NCBI GenBank assembly: GCA_903849645.1
Contig: CAINJJ010000015.1
Span: 62,001 to 126,000 of the forward strand
DNA from: an uncultured Acidobacteriaceae bacterium
Lineage (GTDB): Bacteria; Acidobacteriota; Terriglobia; Terriglobales; Acidobacteriaceae
DNA: 64,000 nt
Reading direction: 5' to 3'
Within the stretch, counting starts at the first letter, position 1, and every line of letters begins with the position of its first letter. Of the stretch, positions 17,526-26,801 are shown in pieces. Position numbers and translations under genes: made by a program. The notes below the pieces were generated by a model. It saw nothing but the letters and a program-made list of their open reading frames with translations. It was not told the DNA's origin and ran no database searches.

Positions 17526-18716
17526 TCAGCTGAGAAATTCGGCGATGGCGGCGACGACCGTATGCTGCTCGTCTTCACGGAGCTCGGGGAAGATGGGAAG
17601 GGCCAGGACCTCGCGGGCGGCGCGTTCGGCCTCGGGGAAGTCGCCATCGGTGTAGCCGAGGCTTTTCAACGCATCCTGAAGGTGAAGGGGGACGGGATAG
17701 TAGATCTCCGAGCCGATCTTGCGGGCGGCAAGGAACTCGCGGAGCTGGTCGCGGCGGGGCGTGCGGATGACGTATTGGTGCCAGACGTGGCGGGAGCCGG
17801 GAACCTCGCGGGGCAGGACCACACCCTGGGCCGGATAGGTCCCCGGTTCCGCAAGACCGGCGGCGGCGAAGAGCGCGTGATAACGTGCGGCCACGGCGCG
17901 CCGGGCTTCGTTCCAGCCGTCGATGTACTTGAGCTTGACGGAGAGGATGGCGCCCTGGAATCCGTCCATGCGGGCGTTCCAGCCGACCTCGTCGTGGTAG
18001 TAGCGGCGGCGCATCCCGTGCTGGCGCAGCATCTTGACGCGCTCGGCAAACTCATCGGAGTTGGTGGCGACCATGCCGGCGTCGCCCGCGGCGCTGAGGT
18101 TCTTGGTGGGGTAGAAGCTGAAGGCGGCAGTGTCTCCCAGTCCCCCGGCCTTGACGCCGTCCCACTCCGCGCCCCATGCCTGGGCTGCGTCTTCAATCAA
18201 CTTGAGGCCATGTTCGCGTCCGATGCGGGAAAAGGCGGTCCAGTCGGCGCATTGGCCATAGAGGTGGACGGGGAGTACGGCACGGACGGGAGCTGGGTTT
18301 GAGGCGGCCAGCACGGCTTCCGCTGCCTGGGGCGAAAGATTGAAGGTGGCGGGGTCGATGTCGGCCAGGATCGGCGTTGCCCCGGCGCGGAGGATGGAGC
18401 TGACGGAGGCGAAGAAGCTGAAAGGCGTGGTGAGGACGGCGTCTCCGGGTCCGATGCCGGCGGCGGCCAGCGCCAGCCAGAGGGCGTCAGTGCCCGAGGA
18501 GCAACCCAGGGCGTGGGCGACGCCCAGTTCCGAAGCGGCCTTACGCTCGAATGCGGCAACCGGCTCGCCCAGGATAAACTGTTGCGTATCAAGGACATGG
18601 CCGACCGCGTCCAGCAGTTCCTGATGGAGCGGCAGGTATTGGCGCTTGAGGTCGAGCATGGGAACCGGTTGACCGGGAAGGGCGGGAGTCGCTGGCAGGC
18701 TGGGCGTCTGTTTCAC
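17526..18716 (-). CDS. DegT/DnrJ/EryC1/StrS family aminotransferase
   Basis: PLP-dependent sugar aminotransferase of the fold-type I DegT family, used to make amino sugars for surface polysaccharide or natural products. The N-terminus PMLDLKRQYLPLHQEL, the CSSGTDALWLALAAAG phosphate/cofactor region, LIEDAAQAWGAEW and the PLP lysine in FYPTKNLSAAGD are all present. WNARMDGFQGAIL and the YVIRTPRRDQL segment follow. The core is about 375 residues. The start is uncertain: GTG 18716 gives 396 residues, ATG 18659 begins at the conserved LDLKRQY, and a further in-frame extension runs to 18872. No sugar-nucleotide genes lie beside it. It is transcribed away from hfq. Confidence 0.87.
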   Translation of the reverse strand: MKQTPSLPATPALPGQPVPMLDLKRQYLPLHQELLDAVGHVLDTQQFILGEPVAAFERKAASELGVAHALGCSSGTDALWLALAAAGIGPGDAVLTTPFSFFASVSSILRAGATPILADIDPATFNLSPQAAEAVLAASNPAPVRAVLPVHLYGQCADWTAFSRIGREHGLKLIEDAAQAWGAEWDGVKAGGLGDTAAFSFYPTKNLSAAGDAGMVATNSDEFAERVKMLRQHGMRRRYYHDEVGWNARMDGFQGAILSVKLKYIDGWNEARRAVAARYHALFAAAGLAEPGTYPAQGVVLPREVPGSRHVWHQYVIRTPRRDQLREFLAARKIGSEIYYPVPLHLQDALKSLGYTDGDFPEAERAAREVLALPIFPELREDEQHTVVAAIAEFLS

Positions 18717-18965
18717 CCATCCATGGTACCAATTGGCGGGAGTGCGAGTCCCATAGGGAAGGAAGGGCCAGCCTGTGGTCAGGGTTTGGGGGCGTCGGCC
18801 GAAGTTCGGCGCCATGGGCAGAAAAGGGATTCTCGCCGCCCGTGCGTTAGTGAGGGTATCAACACAGCGCAATCAGGCAAGCCGCGGTCCGGTGGGGGGC
18901 AGATGGGATGTCCGGGCAGAAGGGCCGATTTTCGGCTGCCCAACCGCCGCAAGGCCACTATGCGG

Positions 18966-18994
18966 TTGAAAAGGTGGGCCGAGCACTATATCGT
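18966..18994 (+). promoter_or_regulatory. Candidate sigma-70 promoter for hfq-hflX
   Basis: TTGAAA at 18966-18971 is separated by 17 bases from TATCGT at 18989-18994, about 115 bases upstream of the hfq start codon. It matches the sigma-70 pattern moderately. It lies in the roughly 400-bp divergent intergenic region between the aminotransferase and hfq genes, where nothing else was seen. Confidence 0.35.
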
Positions 18995-19111
18995 TGTGAC
19001 ATTGCGGGAGTTGACGGTTCCGGGATTGCCGAGCCGTACCCGTTGTTTTCTAGCTGTACGTGCAGTGGAGCTGAACCCAATCAATCAAAAGAGAGAGTAG
19101 GAGATCGGCAC

Positions 19112-19423
19112 ATGGAGAACAAGCCGGCACAAAACATTCAGGACACGTTTCTTAATACGGTCCGCAAAGACAAAACCCCCATCACGATTTATCTGGTCAG
19201 CGGCGTCAAGCTCACTGGAAAGATCCGTTCCTTTGACAAGTACTCCGTGCTGCTGGAAAACAACAGCCAGGAGCAATTGATCTTCAAGCACGCCATTTCG
19301 ACGGTGGTGAGCAACCGGAGTGTTCTGCACAGCGAGCACCGGCCTACGCCACTGCACACCGGCATCGGCCCAGGTCCTGTTGCCGCCCCGCCACCGCCCA
19401 CAGCCATCGGGGAGCAGCGATAG
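19112..19423 (+). CDS. hfq: RNA chaperone Hfq
   Basis: Hfq forms a hexamer that pairs small RNAs with mRNAs. The Sm1 motif ([21 protein letters not shown]) and the Sm2-like [10 protein letters not shown] motif (in the place of YKHAISTV) are intact, giving a core of about 70 residues. The 103-residue protein adds a proline-rich tail ([20 protein letters not shown]). The start is ATG 19112, preceded by AGGAG. It lies 20 bp upstream of hflX on the same strand, the same order as in many proteobacteria, which supports both calls. Confidence 0.96.
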   Translation: MENKPAQNIQDTFLNTVRKDKTPITIYLVSGVKLTGKIRSFDKYSVLLENNSQEQLIFKHAISTVVSNRSVLHSEHRPTPLHTGIGPGPVAAPPPPTAIGEQR

Positions 19424-19443
19424 CCGGCGGGAAGCAGTCTGCG

Positions 19444-20898
19444 ATGGCTACGGACGAAAGCAAGGCCGGCATTCCACGCCCTCGCGGGGAACGAGCTGTT
19501 CTGGTTGGAGTGGACCACGGGGTTCGCTCCAGCTTGAACCGGGCAGCCCTGGCGAGCGCGCGGCAGGCCGCTGCCAGCGCCGAAGAAGCTGCCGCCGATG
19601 ATCAGCCGGCAACCCTTTCCGAATTGCCGATTCTGCCGCGAGGAGACGCTCCACTCCTGGGGCGGACCGCGTCGCGCTCCTCAACCGAACTGGACGCGGA
19701 AGAGTCTCTTGCCGAATTTCGCGAGCTGGTGTCAAGCGCCGGTGGCGAGGTGGCCGCGGAGGTGATGCAGCGCCGCGGACGGCCCGATCCGGCCACGTTG
19801 ATTGGCTCCGGGAAAGTGGAAGAAATAGCCGGGATCGCTGCCTCGGTAGAGGCGGATCTGGTGCTGTTTGACCACGACCTGACCCCCACTCAACTGCGCA
19901 ATCTTGAGGCTGCGCTGCCCTGCCGGGTGCTGGACCGGACGCAGTTGATTCTGGACATCTTTGCCCGCCATGCGAGAACCCGCGAGGGGCAGTTGCAGGT
20001 GGAGCTGGCGCAGCTCGAATATATGCTGCCGCGGCTGCGGGGCAAGGGCAAGTCGATGTCGCAGTTGGGCGGCGGCATTGGCACACGCGGACCGGGCGAG
20101 ACCAAGCTGGAGACCGACCGGCGCAGGATTGAGCAGCGCATTGACCACCTGAAGCTGGAGGTGGAGTCGGTGCGGCGGGTGCGCAAGCAGCAGAGGCAGC
20201 GGCGGGAGGCGGTCCCGGTTCCGACCGTTGCGCTGGTTGGCTATACCAACGCGGGCAAGAGCACACTCTTCAACCAGTTGACGGGCGCGCAGGTGCTGCA
20301 GTCGTCGCGCATGTTCGCCACCCTGGACCCCAAACTCCGAGCCATAGAACTGCCGAGCCGGCGCAAGATACTGCTTTCAGACACGGTGGGGTTTATCCGC
20401 AACCTGCCGCATACGCTGGTGACCAGCTTCCGCGCCACTCTGGAAGAGGTTGGGCAGGCGGAAATCCTGCTGCACGTGCGGGACGCCGCGTCCACCTATG
20501 GGGAAGAGCAGAAGACGCAGGTGGAAAAGGTGCTCGGCGAGTTGGAAGCGCTGGGCAAGCCGCGCATCGAGGTGCTCAACAAGATCGACCGGGTGAGCGA
20601 ACCGGAGCGCACAGGGCTGCTGGGGCGGCTGGGGAGCCACGGCGAGGTGGCTGTTTCGGCACGGACCGGGGAAGGCATGGACGCGCTGCTGGCGGCCATC
20701 GATGCGGCTCTCAAATCCGACCCGATGGTGGAGGCGGAGTTCCGGGTTCCACAACACGAGGGGGCGGTGCTGGCCGCGATTGAGGCGGGGATGCTGGTGC
20801 ATGAGCGGGAGTACGAGGGCAACCTGGTGCGGCTCAAGGTGAGCGGGCCGGCATCGCTGGTGGGCAGGCTTCGGAAGTTCAAGCTGCGCGACGAGTAG
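19444..20898 (+). CDS. hflX: GTPase HflX
   Basis: Ribosome-associated GTPase that splits stalled ribosomes. It has 484 residues: an N-terminal HflX domain with the glycine-rich [20 protein letters not shown] near residue 213, a coiled-coil linker rich in Arg/Gln ([14 protein letters not shown]), and a G domain with G1 [10 protein letters not shown]3 DTVGF and G4 NKID. An additional segment of about 60 residues between RAVLVGVD and LAEFRELV near the N-terminus is alanine/glutamate-rich and longer than usual. The ATG follows hfq by 20 bp, so the two are likely an operon. Confidence 0.95.
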   Translation: MATDESKAGIPRPRGERAVLVGVDHGVRSSLNRAALASARQAAASAEEAAADDQPATLSELPILPRGDAPLLGRTASRSSTELDAEESLAEFRELVSSAGGEVAAEVMQRRGRPDPATLIGSGKVEEIAGIAASVEADLVLFDHDLTPTQLRNLEAALPCRVLDRTQLILDIFARHARTREGQLQVELAQLEYMLPRLRGKGKSMSQLGGGIGTRGPGETKLETDRRRIEQRIDHLKLEVESVRRVRKQQRQRREAVPVPTVALVGYTNAGKSTLFNQLTGAQVLQSSRMFATLDPKLRAIELPSRRKILLSDTVGFIRNLPHTLVTSFRATLEEVGQAEILLHVRDAASTYGEEQKTQVEKVLGELEALGKPRIEVLNKIDRVSEPERTGLLGRLGSHGEVAVSARTGEGMDALLAAIDAALKSDPMVEAEFRVPQHEGAVLAAIEAGMLVHEREYEGNLVRLKVSGPASLVGRLRKFKLRDE

Positions 20899-20910
20899 AA
20901 GGATCCGGCA

Positions 20911-21464
20911 ATGGACGCTTTTGAGCAAGTCGTGAGCGAGATTCCTGGTACGGTGGGCCTTTGGGTACGAACTTCGATTAATGTCGAGTTAACACCGAAA
21001 CAGAAGGCCCTGATCGGGAGGCCGACTTCGCCCCGATGGGAGCTGGATATCGTGGCCTATAGCGGGCTTGAAAACCTGCTCTACGCGGTTGAGCGCAAGA
21101 GCTATCTCAATTCGCGCAGGGTCACATTTGCCGGACTCACCGGGGCTGACACCGCGACCGCAGGTCGATATAAACTTTTTTCCAAAGCGAATGATACCCT
21201 GCGGAAGGTTGTCTTTGACCGGTTGAAGACACAACTGAACGAACCTCCAACGACAGCTTCTCTTCCGAATCCCAAGGTTCGACTTTGTCTAGCTTGCGAG
21301 CATATTGCCAGCGCTGGCGACAGGAAAAACTGCGCGATCATTAGAGGGCCCGGAATTGGGAACTCTGGGACGAAGATTGGCCTCGTGAACACCTGCAGGG
21401 AATGGGCAAATCCAAATACGAAAACCAGGTTTCCCACGCTGTGGCAAAATTGTTGCGTGATTAG
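20911..21464 (+). pseudogene. Decayed PD-(D/E)XK nuclease-like gene
   Basis: The reading frame from ATG 20911 begins like a nuclease-fold protein: MDAFEQVVSEI, then RPTSPRWELDIVAYSG and YAVERKSYLNSRRVTF, which fits a D...ExK core. After about residue 138 (SAGDRKN) the frame gives unrelated sequence. Another frame downstream reads NWELWDEDWPREHL, then KYENQVSHAVAKLLRD and a stop at 21462-21464, which looks like the true C-terminus. In that second frame a TAG lies near 21341, so at least two indels are needed. Residues 11-15 (IPGTV) also look like a locally shifted EILW-type stretch. The open frame continues artificially to 21819 across the transposase gene. Function of the intact family is unknown to me; it resembles a restriction-type nuclease domain. 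Confidence 0.7.
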
Positions 21465-21482
21465 GCTGATTGAGCGAGCTTT

Positions 21483-21548
21483 GAAAGGGCGCGGCTTCAG
21501 CTGCGCCTCTTCTTGGCCCAAAGAATGCCGGGCTTTAGCCCCCGAGGG
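21483..21548. repeat. Left REP pair upstream of the transposase
   Basis: REP-A at 21483-21509 contains the palindromic GGCGC...GCGCC around GGCTTCAG. REP-B at 21528-21548 contains GGGCTTTAGCCC followed by CCGAGGG. It ends 5 bases before the transposase ATG, so it lies in the leader of that gene. Confidence 0.75.
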
Positions 21549-21553
21549 AACCC

Positions 21554-22207
21554 ATGATACCGCGGCGAGAGATTGCAACCAACAACGGGCAAACTTACTT
21601 CGTGACCTCAAACTCCGCGGAGCGCAGGCCATTTTTCCGGCACGAACGATGGGCCAGACTGTTTCTCGAAACGCTTTTTGGGTACCGGCCAGAGCGTTAT
21701 CTGCTTCATGCATTTGTCCTGATGCCCGATCACTTCCATCTCATCGTTACACCAAGGGCCAGCCTCGAATTGGCGATTCAATGCCTGAAGGGCGGGTTTT
21801 CTTTTCGAGCCAAACGTGAGTTCAAGTGGACTGGCGGTATTTGGGTGACAGGATATTCGGATCATCGAATTCGCGACGACGAAGACTTTGAAATTCATCG
21901 TGCGTACATAGCAAATAATCCGGTGAAGGCGCGATTGGTCGAAAATCCCGAACAGTATATGTATAGCTCAGCGAATGGCTCCTTTGACGTGGACACATTC
22001 CCTCGGTGGCTAAAGCCCCGGAACCTTCCAATGTCCGCAGGAGGCGCGTCTGAAGCCGCGCCCTTTCAAGACAAAAGCGAAGGCGTCATTGATAGCAGTG
22101 CTGGGCAGTTTCAGAGCAAAGCCGAGCAGCTTCAAAGCCGGAGCGCGAGCGCTCAATGGAGCAACGACCGCACAACAGGCGCATTCGAAGACAAGGAATG
22201 GCAATGA
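21554..22207 (+). CDS. REP-associated tyrosine transposase (RAYT)
   Basis: Y1/HUH single-strand transposase of the REP-associated family. The HUH motif is in FVLMPDHFHLIVTP near residue 56. The helix with the candidate catalytic tyrosine is W-V-T-G-Y-S-D-H-R near residues 97-105, and IHRAYIANNPVKARLV plus EQYMYSSA complete the domain by about residue 140. The 217-residue frame is longer than normal because it reads on through the right REP pair (22000-22067) and a further 140 bases; residues beyond about 148 are low-complexity and probably not part of the enzyme fold. There is no obvious ribosome-binding site: the ATG follows the REP-B hairpin. It overlaps the start of the NUDIX gene by 4 bp. 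Confidence 0.82.
   Translation: MIPRREIATNNGQTYFVTSNSAERRPFFRHERWARLFLETLFGYRPERYLLHAFVLMPDHFHLIVTPRASLELAIQCLKGGFSFRAKREFKWTGGIWVTGYSDHRIRDDEDFEIHRAYIANNPVKARLVENPEQYMYSSANGSFDVDTFPRWLKPRNLPMSAGGASEAAPFQDKSEGVIDSSAGQFQSKAEQLQSRSASAQWSNDRTTGAFEDKEWQ
22000..22067. repeat. Right REP pair inside the transposase 3' end
   Basis: REP-B' (22000-22021, CCCTCGGTGGCTAAAGCCCC core) and REP-A' (22041-22067) are the inverted counterparts of the left pair. Both lie inside the open frame of the transposase, where they encode residues of about 149-171. Confidence 0.75.
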
Positions 22208-22806
22208 ACCCAAAGACGCCCTTTTCCGCGCTCGACCCTTCGGCTTCCAACCCATCACCCTCGATTACCACACTCTCAAGTCGTGAGGTCTACCGCAACC
22301 ACTGGATGAGGGTGCGGGAGGACGAGATTCTGCGCTCGAACGGGGTACGCGGTATCTACGGGGTGGTGGACAAGGACGACTCGGCCATCATTCTGCCTAT
22401 CGATGAGGGGCGGGTGTGGCTTGTGGAGCAGTACCGCTATGCCATTGAGGAGCGGGCGCTGGAGTTGCCGCAAGGCGGCTGGGAGATGGAAGTGGAGTTC
22501 CCGGAGGAGCTGGCGCGGGGTGAGCTGCGGGAGGAACTGGGCCTGAAAGCGGCTGAGATGACTTACCTGGGCACGCTGTGGATCTCCTATGGGTTCACGA
22601 AGCAAAGGCAGCACGTTTTTCTGGCGACGGGGCTGAGCGAGGCGGAGGCGGACCGGGACGAGGAGGAGCACGACCTGGTGGTGCGCTCGTTCACGGTGGA
22701 AGCGTTTGAAGAGATGATGCTGAACGGGACCATCCGGGACAACTGCACGCTGTCTGCCTGGGCGCTTTACCTCTTATGGAAGGCGCGGCAGAGTCAGACG
22801 GCTTGA
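22204..22806 (+). CDS. NUDIX hydrolase (ADP-ribose pyrophosphatase-like)
   Basis: Cytoplasmic nucleoside-diphosphate-X hydrolase of 200 residues. The core begins VYRNHWMRVREDEILRSNG, continues VVDKDDSAIILPIDEGRVWLVEQYRY, and the NUDIX box follows at about residue 83 (GGWEMEVEFPEELARGELRE, then ELGL). The box has Gly in place of the usual Arg before the EL...EE residues, while the metal-binding glutamates are kept. LPQGGWE and the following LGTLWISYGFTKQR are typical of ADP-sugar pyrophosphatases. The start is ATG 22204 with AAGGA at good spacing; the 4-bp overlap with the transposase frame reflects the latter's run-on tail rather than an operon. Confidence 0.87.
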   Translation: MNPKTPFSALDPSASNPSPSITTLSSREVYRNHWMRVREDEILRSNGVRGIYGVVDKDDSAIILPIDEGRVWLVEQYRYAIEERALELPQGGWEMEVEFPEELARGELREELGLKAAEMTYLGTLWISYGFTKQRQHVFLATGLSEAEADRDEEEHDLVVRSFTVEAFEEMMLNGTIRDNCTLSAWALYLLWKARQSQTA

Positions 22807-23531
22807 CACCGTTGGGGTTGCTGGGACGAGATTCCAGAAATAGCTTTCCCCCCCCTGTATTCTGGCGGCAAATTCTCTGTTTTCAATGAGATGCGGGCTT
22901 AGCTCCGCCGTAAAATATAGATTCTACAGGAGTTGGCCGCAGAATCTAGACAAAAAAGGACTTAGTAGCATTCCCTGGGGAATCTCCGGCTGCTTTGGGT
23001 TGAAAAGTGAACCTAATGCCTATTATGCGCCAAAGGCACTTAATTATCGGCAAAGAAGTTCAGGGGTCAGAGATCAGGGGTCAAGGCCAGGGCATAGGCA
23101 ATAGGGAATAGGAACAATCATGGATCAAGGGGCAGGGATGGGGCTGGGCCGTCGATGAGTTGCTTCGGCGGGTCGAGGGACTTGCGGGGTGGCCAGGGAT
23201 GGGTTGATTCCGCGTCGGCGACCACTCACCCGCGAGAATGTCAATGAGCGTATCGCACTGTCGGGGATACTTTCCTTTCGGCTGGAGGCAGTTCGACGCG
23301 CGTGGGCAAACTCCTCATACACCAGGAATCCGATTTCAGTTGCATGCTGCCCGACGCTCCGGATGAAGCCACGTCGGGCTCCCAACAAGCGCGGAAGATC
23401 CATATCGCGCATGCAAGAGAACCCCCTCAACCGAAAGTACCTTCCCTGAGTCCACCCTTCTACTGATGCGTGCAAGGTTTGCGAGGGGTAGCCTTTGAGC
23501 AAAGCCCCAGAGATTGGAAACGAGGCCATTG
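22807..23531. other. Intergenic region upstream of the Oar-like receptor
   Basis: About 725 bases without a supportable gene. It contains a GGCTTAGCTCC-type short palindrome near 22900, an AT-rich stretch (22900-23045), a degenerate repeat CAGGGGTCAGAGATCAGGGGTCA (about 23063-23085) and AATAGGGAATAGGAA (about 23100-23113). Short open frames on both strands (for example 22886-23104 and 23125-23529) have no family resemblance or ribosome-binding sites. Promoter elements for the receptor are expected here but were not identified. Confidence 0.4.
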
Positions 23532-26500
23532 ATGAAGCGCATCTTTTTGTATGTATTTATCGCCGCGACCCTCACGTTTTTGCACGACGCAGTCCTGGGC
23601 CAAAGCGCCACGGCCTCCTTGAGAGGCGTGGTTACGGATGGGACCAGGGCAGTTGTGCCGAATGCTGAGGTCGTGATCACGTCGGTCGGCACAACTCAGC
23701 AGCATGTAGAGCGAACCGACAGCCATGGCGAGTTCTCGTTCCAGGAACTGTTCGTCGGGGATTACCGCGTGGAAGTGAAATCCCCGGGGTTTGCAACCTG
23801 GTTCAACTCGGGGATACACTTGGATGTTGGAAACCAGTCCCAGATTGCCGTACAGCTTGTTCCCGCGACTGATCAGCAGACCGTCGAGGTGAGCGCCGAG
23901 GCCGCCGGGCTGCAAACCAATGAGATCGCGCAGGGCGCTGTGGTGAGCGAGGCAGAGATTGCAAATCTGCCACTCAATGGGCGTAACTTCTCCCAGTTGG
24001 GCATTCTTCAGCCTGGAGTGCGTCCAACCTCCGCCGGCTTGACGGTGATGGGCAACTTCCGGAGAATTGGACAAAATTATGAAGTCAACGGCATGCGCCC
24101 GGAGTCCAATACTTTTCTCGTGGACGGCATGCGTGACATCAACCGTATGGACGGCGGGTACGCGTATCGGCCACCAGCCGATACCATGGCTGAGTTCCGC
24201 ATCCTGACCACGACCGCTCCGGCTGAGTTCGGAGGAACCAGCGGGGGCATTACCACTATCGTGACCCGCTCAGGAACGAATCAGGTCCATGGAACGCTGT
24301 ATGAGTTCCTGCGCAACGACGCGCTCAATGCCAACAACTACTTTGCGCCGCACAAGGAAGAGCTCAAACAGAACCAATACGGAGGCACCATCGGCGGCCC
24401 CCTGGTGCACAACTACGCCTACTTCTTCGGGTACTATGAAGGTCTCCGCGAGAGTCAGGACATCACGCATGGCGTGGTGGTGCCGACGGTGGCGGAACAC
24501 ACAGGCGACTTCTCGGCTGATGCGCCCATTCTTTTGAATTCCACTCGAGCGCCCATCAGCAACAATCTTTCCGGTCAAATCAGCCCGATTACTGCAAAAT
24601 ACCTCCAGTACTTTCCCATTCCCAACACGCCAGAAAATCCGCACCTGGCCCAGACCACAAACCTCAGCCAGAACAACAGTGAGCAGGGCGGCGCCAAAGC
24701 CGACTGGCTGCTGCGGAATGTGGATGTCTTAACCGCGCGCTACAGCTACTCGACAACGGGACTTCGCAGCCCATATTCGGAACTCGGCGCCGATGTCCCA
24801 GGGTTTCCCGTTGGCTACTACGCCAACACACACCTGGGCGGACTCACCGAAACGCACACGTTTTCTCCGCATACGGTACTGACCGCCAATGTCAGCTTCT
24901 TTCAGAACCACGTTGTTCTCGATAGGCGATTCTCCGGCTTCAGCCCTCAGGCATTCGGCTTCGGATACGCCTCCACATGGGCTTCGGCCACGGGTGCGCC
25001 GCTGATCATGACCCAGGGTTACTCCAACGTGGGCGACCCGATCATCAACCCGCGCGACAGCACACAGAACGACTACGCATTCAGCGCGAACCTGGCCCAC
25101 ACGCAGGGCAAACACGTCACCAGCTATGGTGGCCAGTTCCGCCGGACCCAGCTCAACGGGTACCAGTCGAACTTTGCCTCGGGCACCTTTTCCTTTACCG
25201 TTCAGGGCTACACAAACAACTCGATGGCTAACTTCCTGCTGGGCAAGCCGGATATATTTACTCAGGCCGGGGGTGACTTCACGCGTGATCTGCGTGGCTG
25301 GGAGTTGGGCTCCTACGCACAGGATGAGTACCGCATCAGTTCGACGCTTACGTTGAACTATGGCGTGCGTTACGAGATCGCGACGCCATTCCGAGACATC
25401 CACAATCGCATGATGGAGTTTGCGCCGGGCCACCAATCCACGGTTTACCCGAATGCACCAAACGGCCTTCTGTTTCCCGGCGACTCCGGTGTACCCGACA
25501 CGATTGCCCCCGTGTTCAAGAACGACTGGGCGCCCCGTATCGGCTTCGCATGGAACCCGCTGGGCAACAGCCGCACGGTAATCCGCTCTGCCTATGGCAT
25601 CTTCTATGACGAACTGCTGAACGGCGTGGGCATGCCCTTCCGGGCCACCAGTTCGGCGCTCCCGCAGACGGTCGTCCGGACTCTCACCGGATACACAAAG
25701 ATCAACTATGCCAACCCGCTCGGAGCGGTAAGCAATCCATTCAAGCCGGGCCAGTTTGCGCTACCCGCGTCCACGTTTACCATTGATCGCCACTTGTTGC
25801 CGCCCTATGCGCAGGACTGGAACTTTACCATCGACCAAACACTGGGCAAACAGAACCTGTCGGTCGGATACATTGGGTCAAAAGGAACCCGCTTGCCGCG
25901 GTTGGTCGAGGCGAATCCGGCTGTCTACCAGCCCGGCGCGACCTTCGCGAACTCGCCTCGGCGCCGTCTCTACTCCGGCTGTACGCTGACGACCGGCACC
26001 TGTACGCTGGGCACAGCCGGGCTGGTGGAAGGAAATGCAAACTCGACCTTCCAATCCGCACAGGTCTCCTTGACACGACGCGGCATGCCGGACCTGAACT
26101 ACACGCTCGCGTACACCTTTTCCAAGGATCTGGACTACTCATCGAGCCTTCATATGTCCGGTCCCGCTCCCTGGATGGTTCTTGGAGAACTGGACATTGC
26201 CCAGAACAACCAGGATCTGAAAGCGGAACACGGGCGATCGCTCTTTGATTCGCGCCATCGTTTTGCCGGGAGTGTGACCTATGCGCTTCCATTCGCGCGC
26301 AGCTTCACGGGTGTGTCCCGTGGTCTTTTGGATGGCTGGCAATTCAATGCCTTGTTGGCCGTGAATTCCAGCACTCCGTTCACCGTCTATGACTCTGCGA
26401 ACGTCTCATTGCAGGCGCCGCATCCTGGAGTTTCCGGCATGTTTGGAGACCGGCCAAACGTGGCCGGAAACCCAAACAAGGGCGCACCTCACAAAGTATC

Positions 26501-26801
26501 GCAATGGGTATCTCCTTCGGCATTTCAGCGGCTCGATCCGGTCGCGAACGCCGGGCAGTTCGGCAATGAGGCGCGAAACAGCGTCGATGGCCCTGCCTAT
26601 GGGAGCTTGGACGCTTCGCTGGACAAGAGCTTCGCCATCGGCGAGACAGCAAAAATTCAGTTCCGGGCTGAAGCCTTCAACGTGACAAACCACACTAACC
26701 TGATTCCGCCCGTTTTCGACATCAATTCGCCTGCCTTCGGGCAAATCACGGAGGCGCAGGCCCCGCGTGTGCTTCAATTCGCATTGAAGATACAACACTG
26801 A
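23532..26801 (+). CDS. Oar-like TonB-dependent receptor with carboxypeptidase-regulatory domain
   Basis: Predicted outer-membrane protein of 1089 residues, of the type abundant in Acidobacteria and thought to take up large substrates such as oligosaccharides. The signal peptide (MKRIFLYVFIAATLTFLHDAVLGQ) precedes a carboxypeptidase-regulatory-like domain at residues 25-110 (SLRGVVTDGTRAVVPNAEVV, GEFSFQELFVGDYRVEV). A plug-like domain follows (LPLNGRNFSQLGILQPGVRP; EVNGMRPESNTFLVDGMRD; GGTSGGITTIVTRSGTN), then a long beta-barrel with repeated aromatic strands. The C-terminus ends VLQFALKIQH, not in the usual terminal Phe. The ATG at 23532 follows CGAGG; a TTG 18 bp upstream is less likely. A periplasmic epimerase gene follows. 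Confidence 0.93.
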   Translation: MKRIFLYVFIAATLTFLHDAVLGQSATASLRGVVTDGTRAVVPNAEVVITSVGTTQQHVERTDSHGEFSFQELFVGDYRVEVKSPGFATWFNSGIHLDVGNQSQIAVQLVPATDQQTVEVSAEAAGLQTNEIAQGAVVSEAEIANLPLNGRNFSQLGILQPGVRPTSAGLTVMGNFRRIGQNYEVNGMRPESNTFLVDGMRDINRMDGGYAYRPPADTMAEFRILTTTAPAEFGGTSGGITTIVTRSGTNQVHGTLYEFLRNDALNANNYFAPHKEELKQNQYGGTIGGPLVHNYAYFFGYYEGLRESQDITHGVVVPTVAEHTGDFSADAPILLNSTRAPISNNLSGQISPITAKYLQYFPIPNTPENPHLAQTTNLSQNNSEQGGAKADWLLRNVDVLTARYSYSTTGLRSPYSELGADVPGFPVGYYANTHLGGLTETHTFSPHTVLTANVSFFQNHVVLDRRFSGFSPQAFGFGYASTWASATGAPLIMTQGYSNVGDPIINPRDSTQNDYAFSANLAHTQGKHVTSYGGQFRRTQLNGYQSNFASGTFSFTVQGYTNNSMANFLLGKPDIFTQAGGDFTRDLRGWELGSYAQDEYRISSTLTLNYGVRYEIATPFRDIHNRMMEFAPGHQSTVYPNAPNGLLFPGDSGVPDTIAPVFKNDWAPRIGFAWNPLGNSRTVIRSAYGIFYDELLNGVGMPFRATSSALPQTVVRTLTGYTKINYANPLGAVSNPFKPGQFALPASTFTIDRHLLPPYAQDWNFTIDQTLGKQNLSVGYIGSKGTRLPRLVEANPAVYQPGATFANSPRRRLYSGCTLTTGTCTLGTAGLVEGNANSTFQSAQVSLTRRGMPDLNYTLAYTFSKDLDYSSSLHMSGPAPWMVLGELDIAQNNQDLKAEHGRSLFDSRHRFAGSVTYALPFARSFTGVSRGLLDGWQFNALLAVNSSTPFTVYDSANVSLQAPHPGVSGMFGDRPNVAGNPNKGAPHKVSQWVSPSAFQRLDPVANAGQFGNEARNSVDGPAYGSLDASLDKSFAIGETAKIQFRAEAFNVTNHTNLIPPVFDINSPAFGQITEAQAPRVLQFALKIQH

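Larger units (their letters stand above)
21483..22067 (+). mobile_element. RAYT element flanked by inverted REP pairs
   Basis: A transposase gene bracketed by mirror-image REP sequences. The left pair is REP-A (21483-21509) and REP-B (21528-21548). The right pair is REP-B' (22000-22021) and REP-A' (22041-22067). A and the reverse complement of A' match at 25 of 27 bases, and the spacers within the pairs are 18 and 19 bases. This is the arrangement expected for a REP-associated tyrosine transposase with its own BIME repeats. It sits directly downstream of the decayed nuclease-like gene. Confidence 0.75.

Noticed and set aside
22429..22530. NUDIX box with Gly in place of Arg as a sign of inactivity.
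   Set aside because: ARGELREE variants occur in ADP-sugar pyrophosphatase-like subfamilies as far as I know, and the metal-binding glutamates are intact.
22886..23104. Small 72-codon frame in the region before the receptor gene.
   Set aside because: No ribosome-binding site, no family likeness, and its 3' end is repeat sequence.
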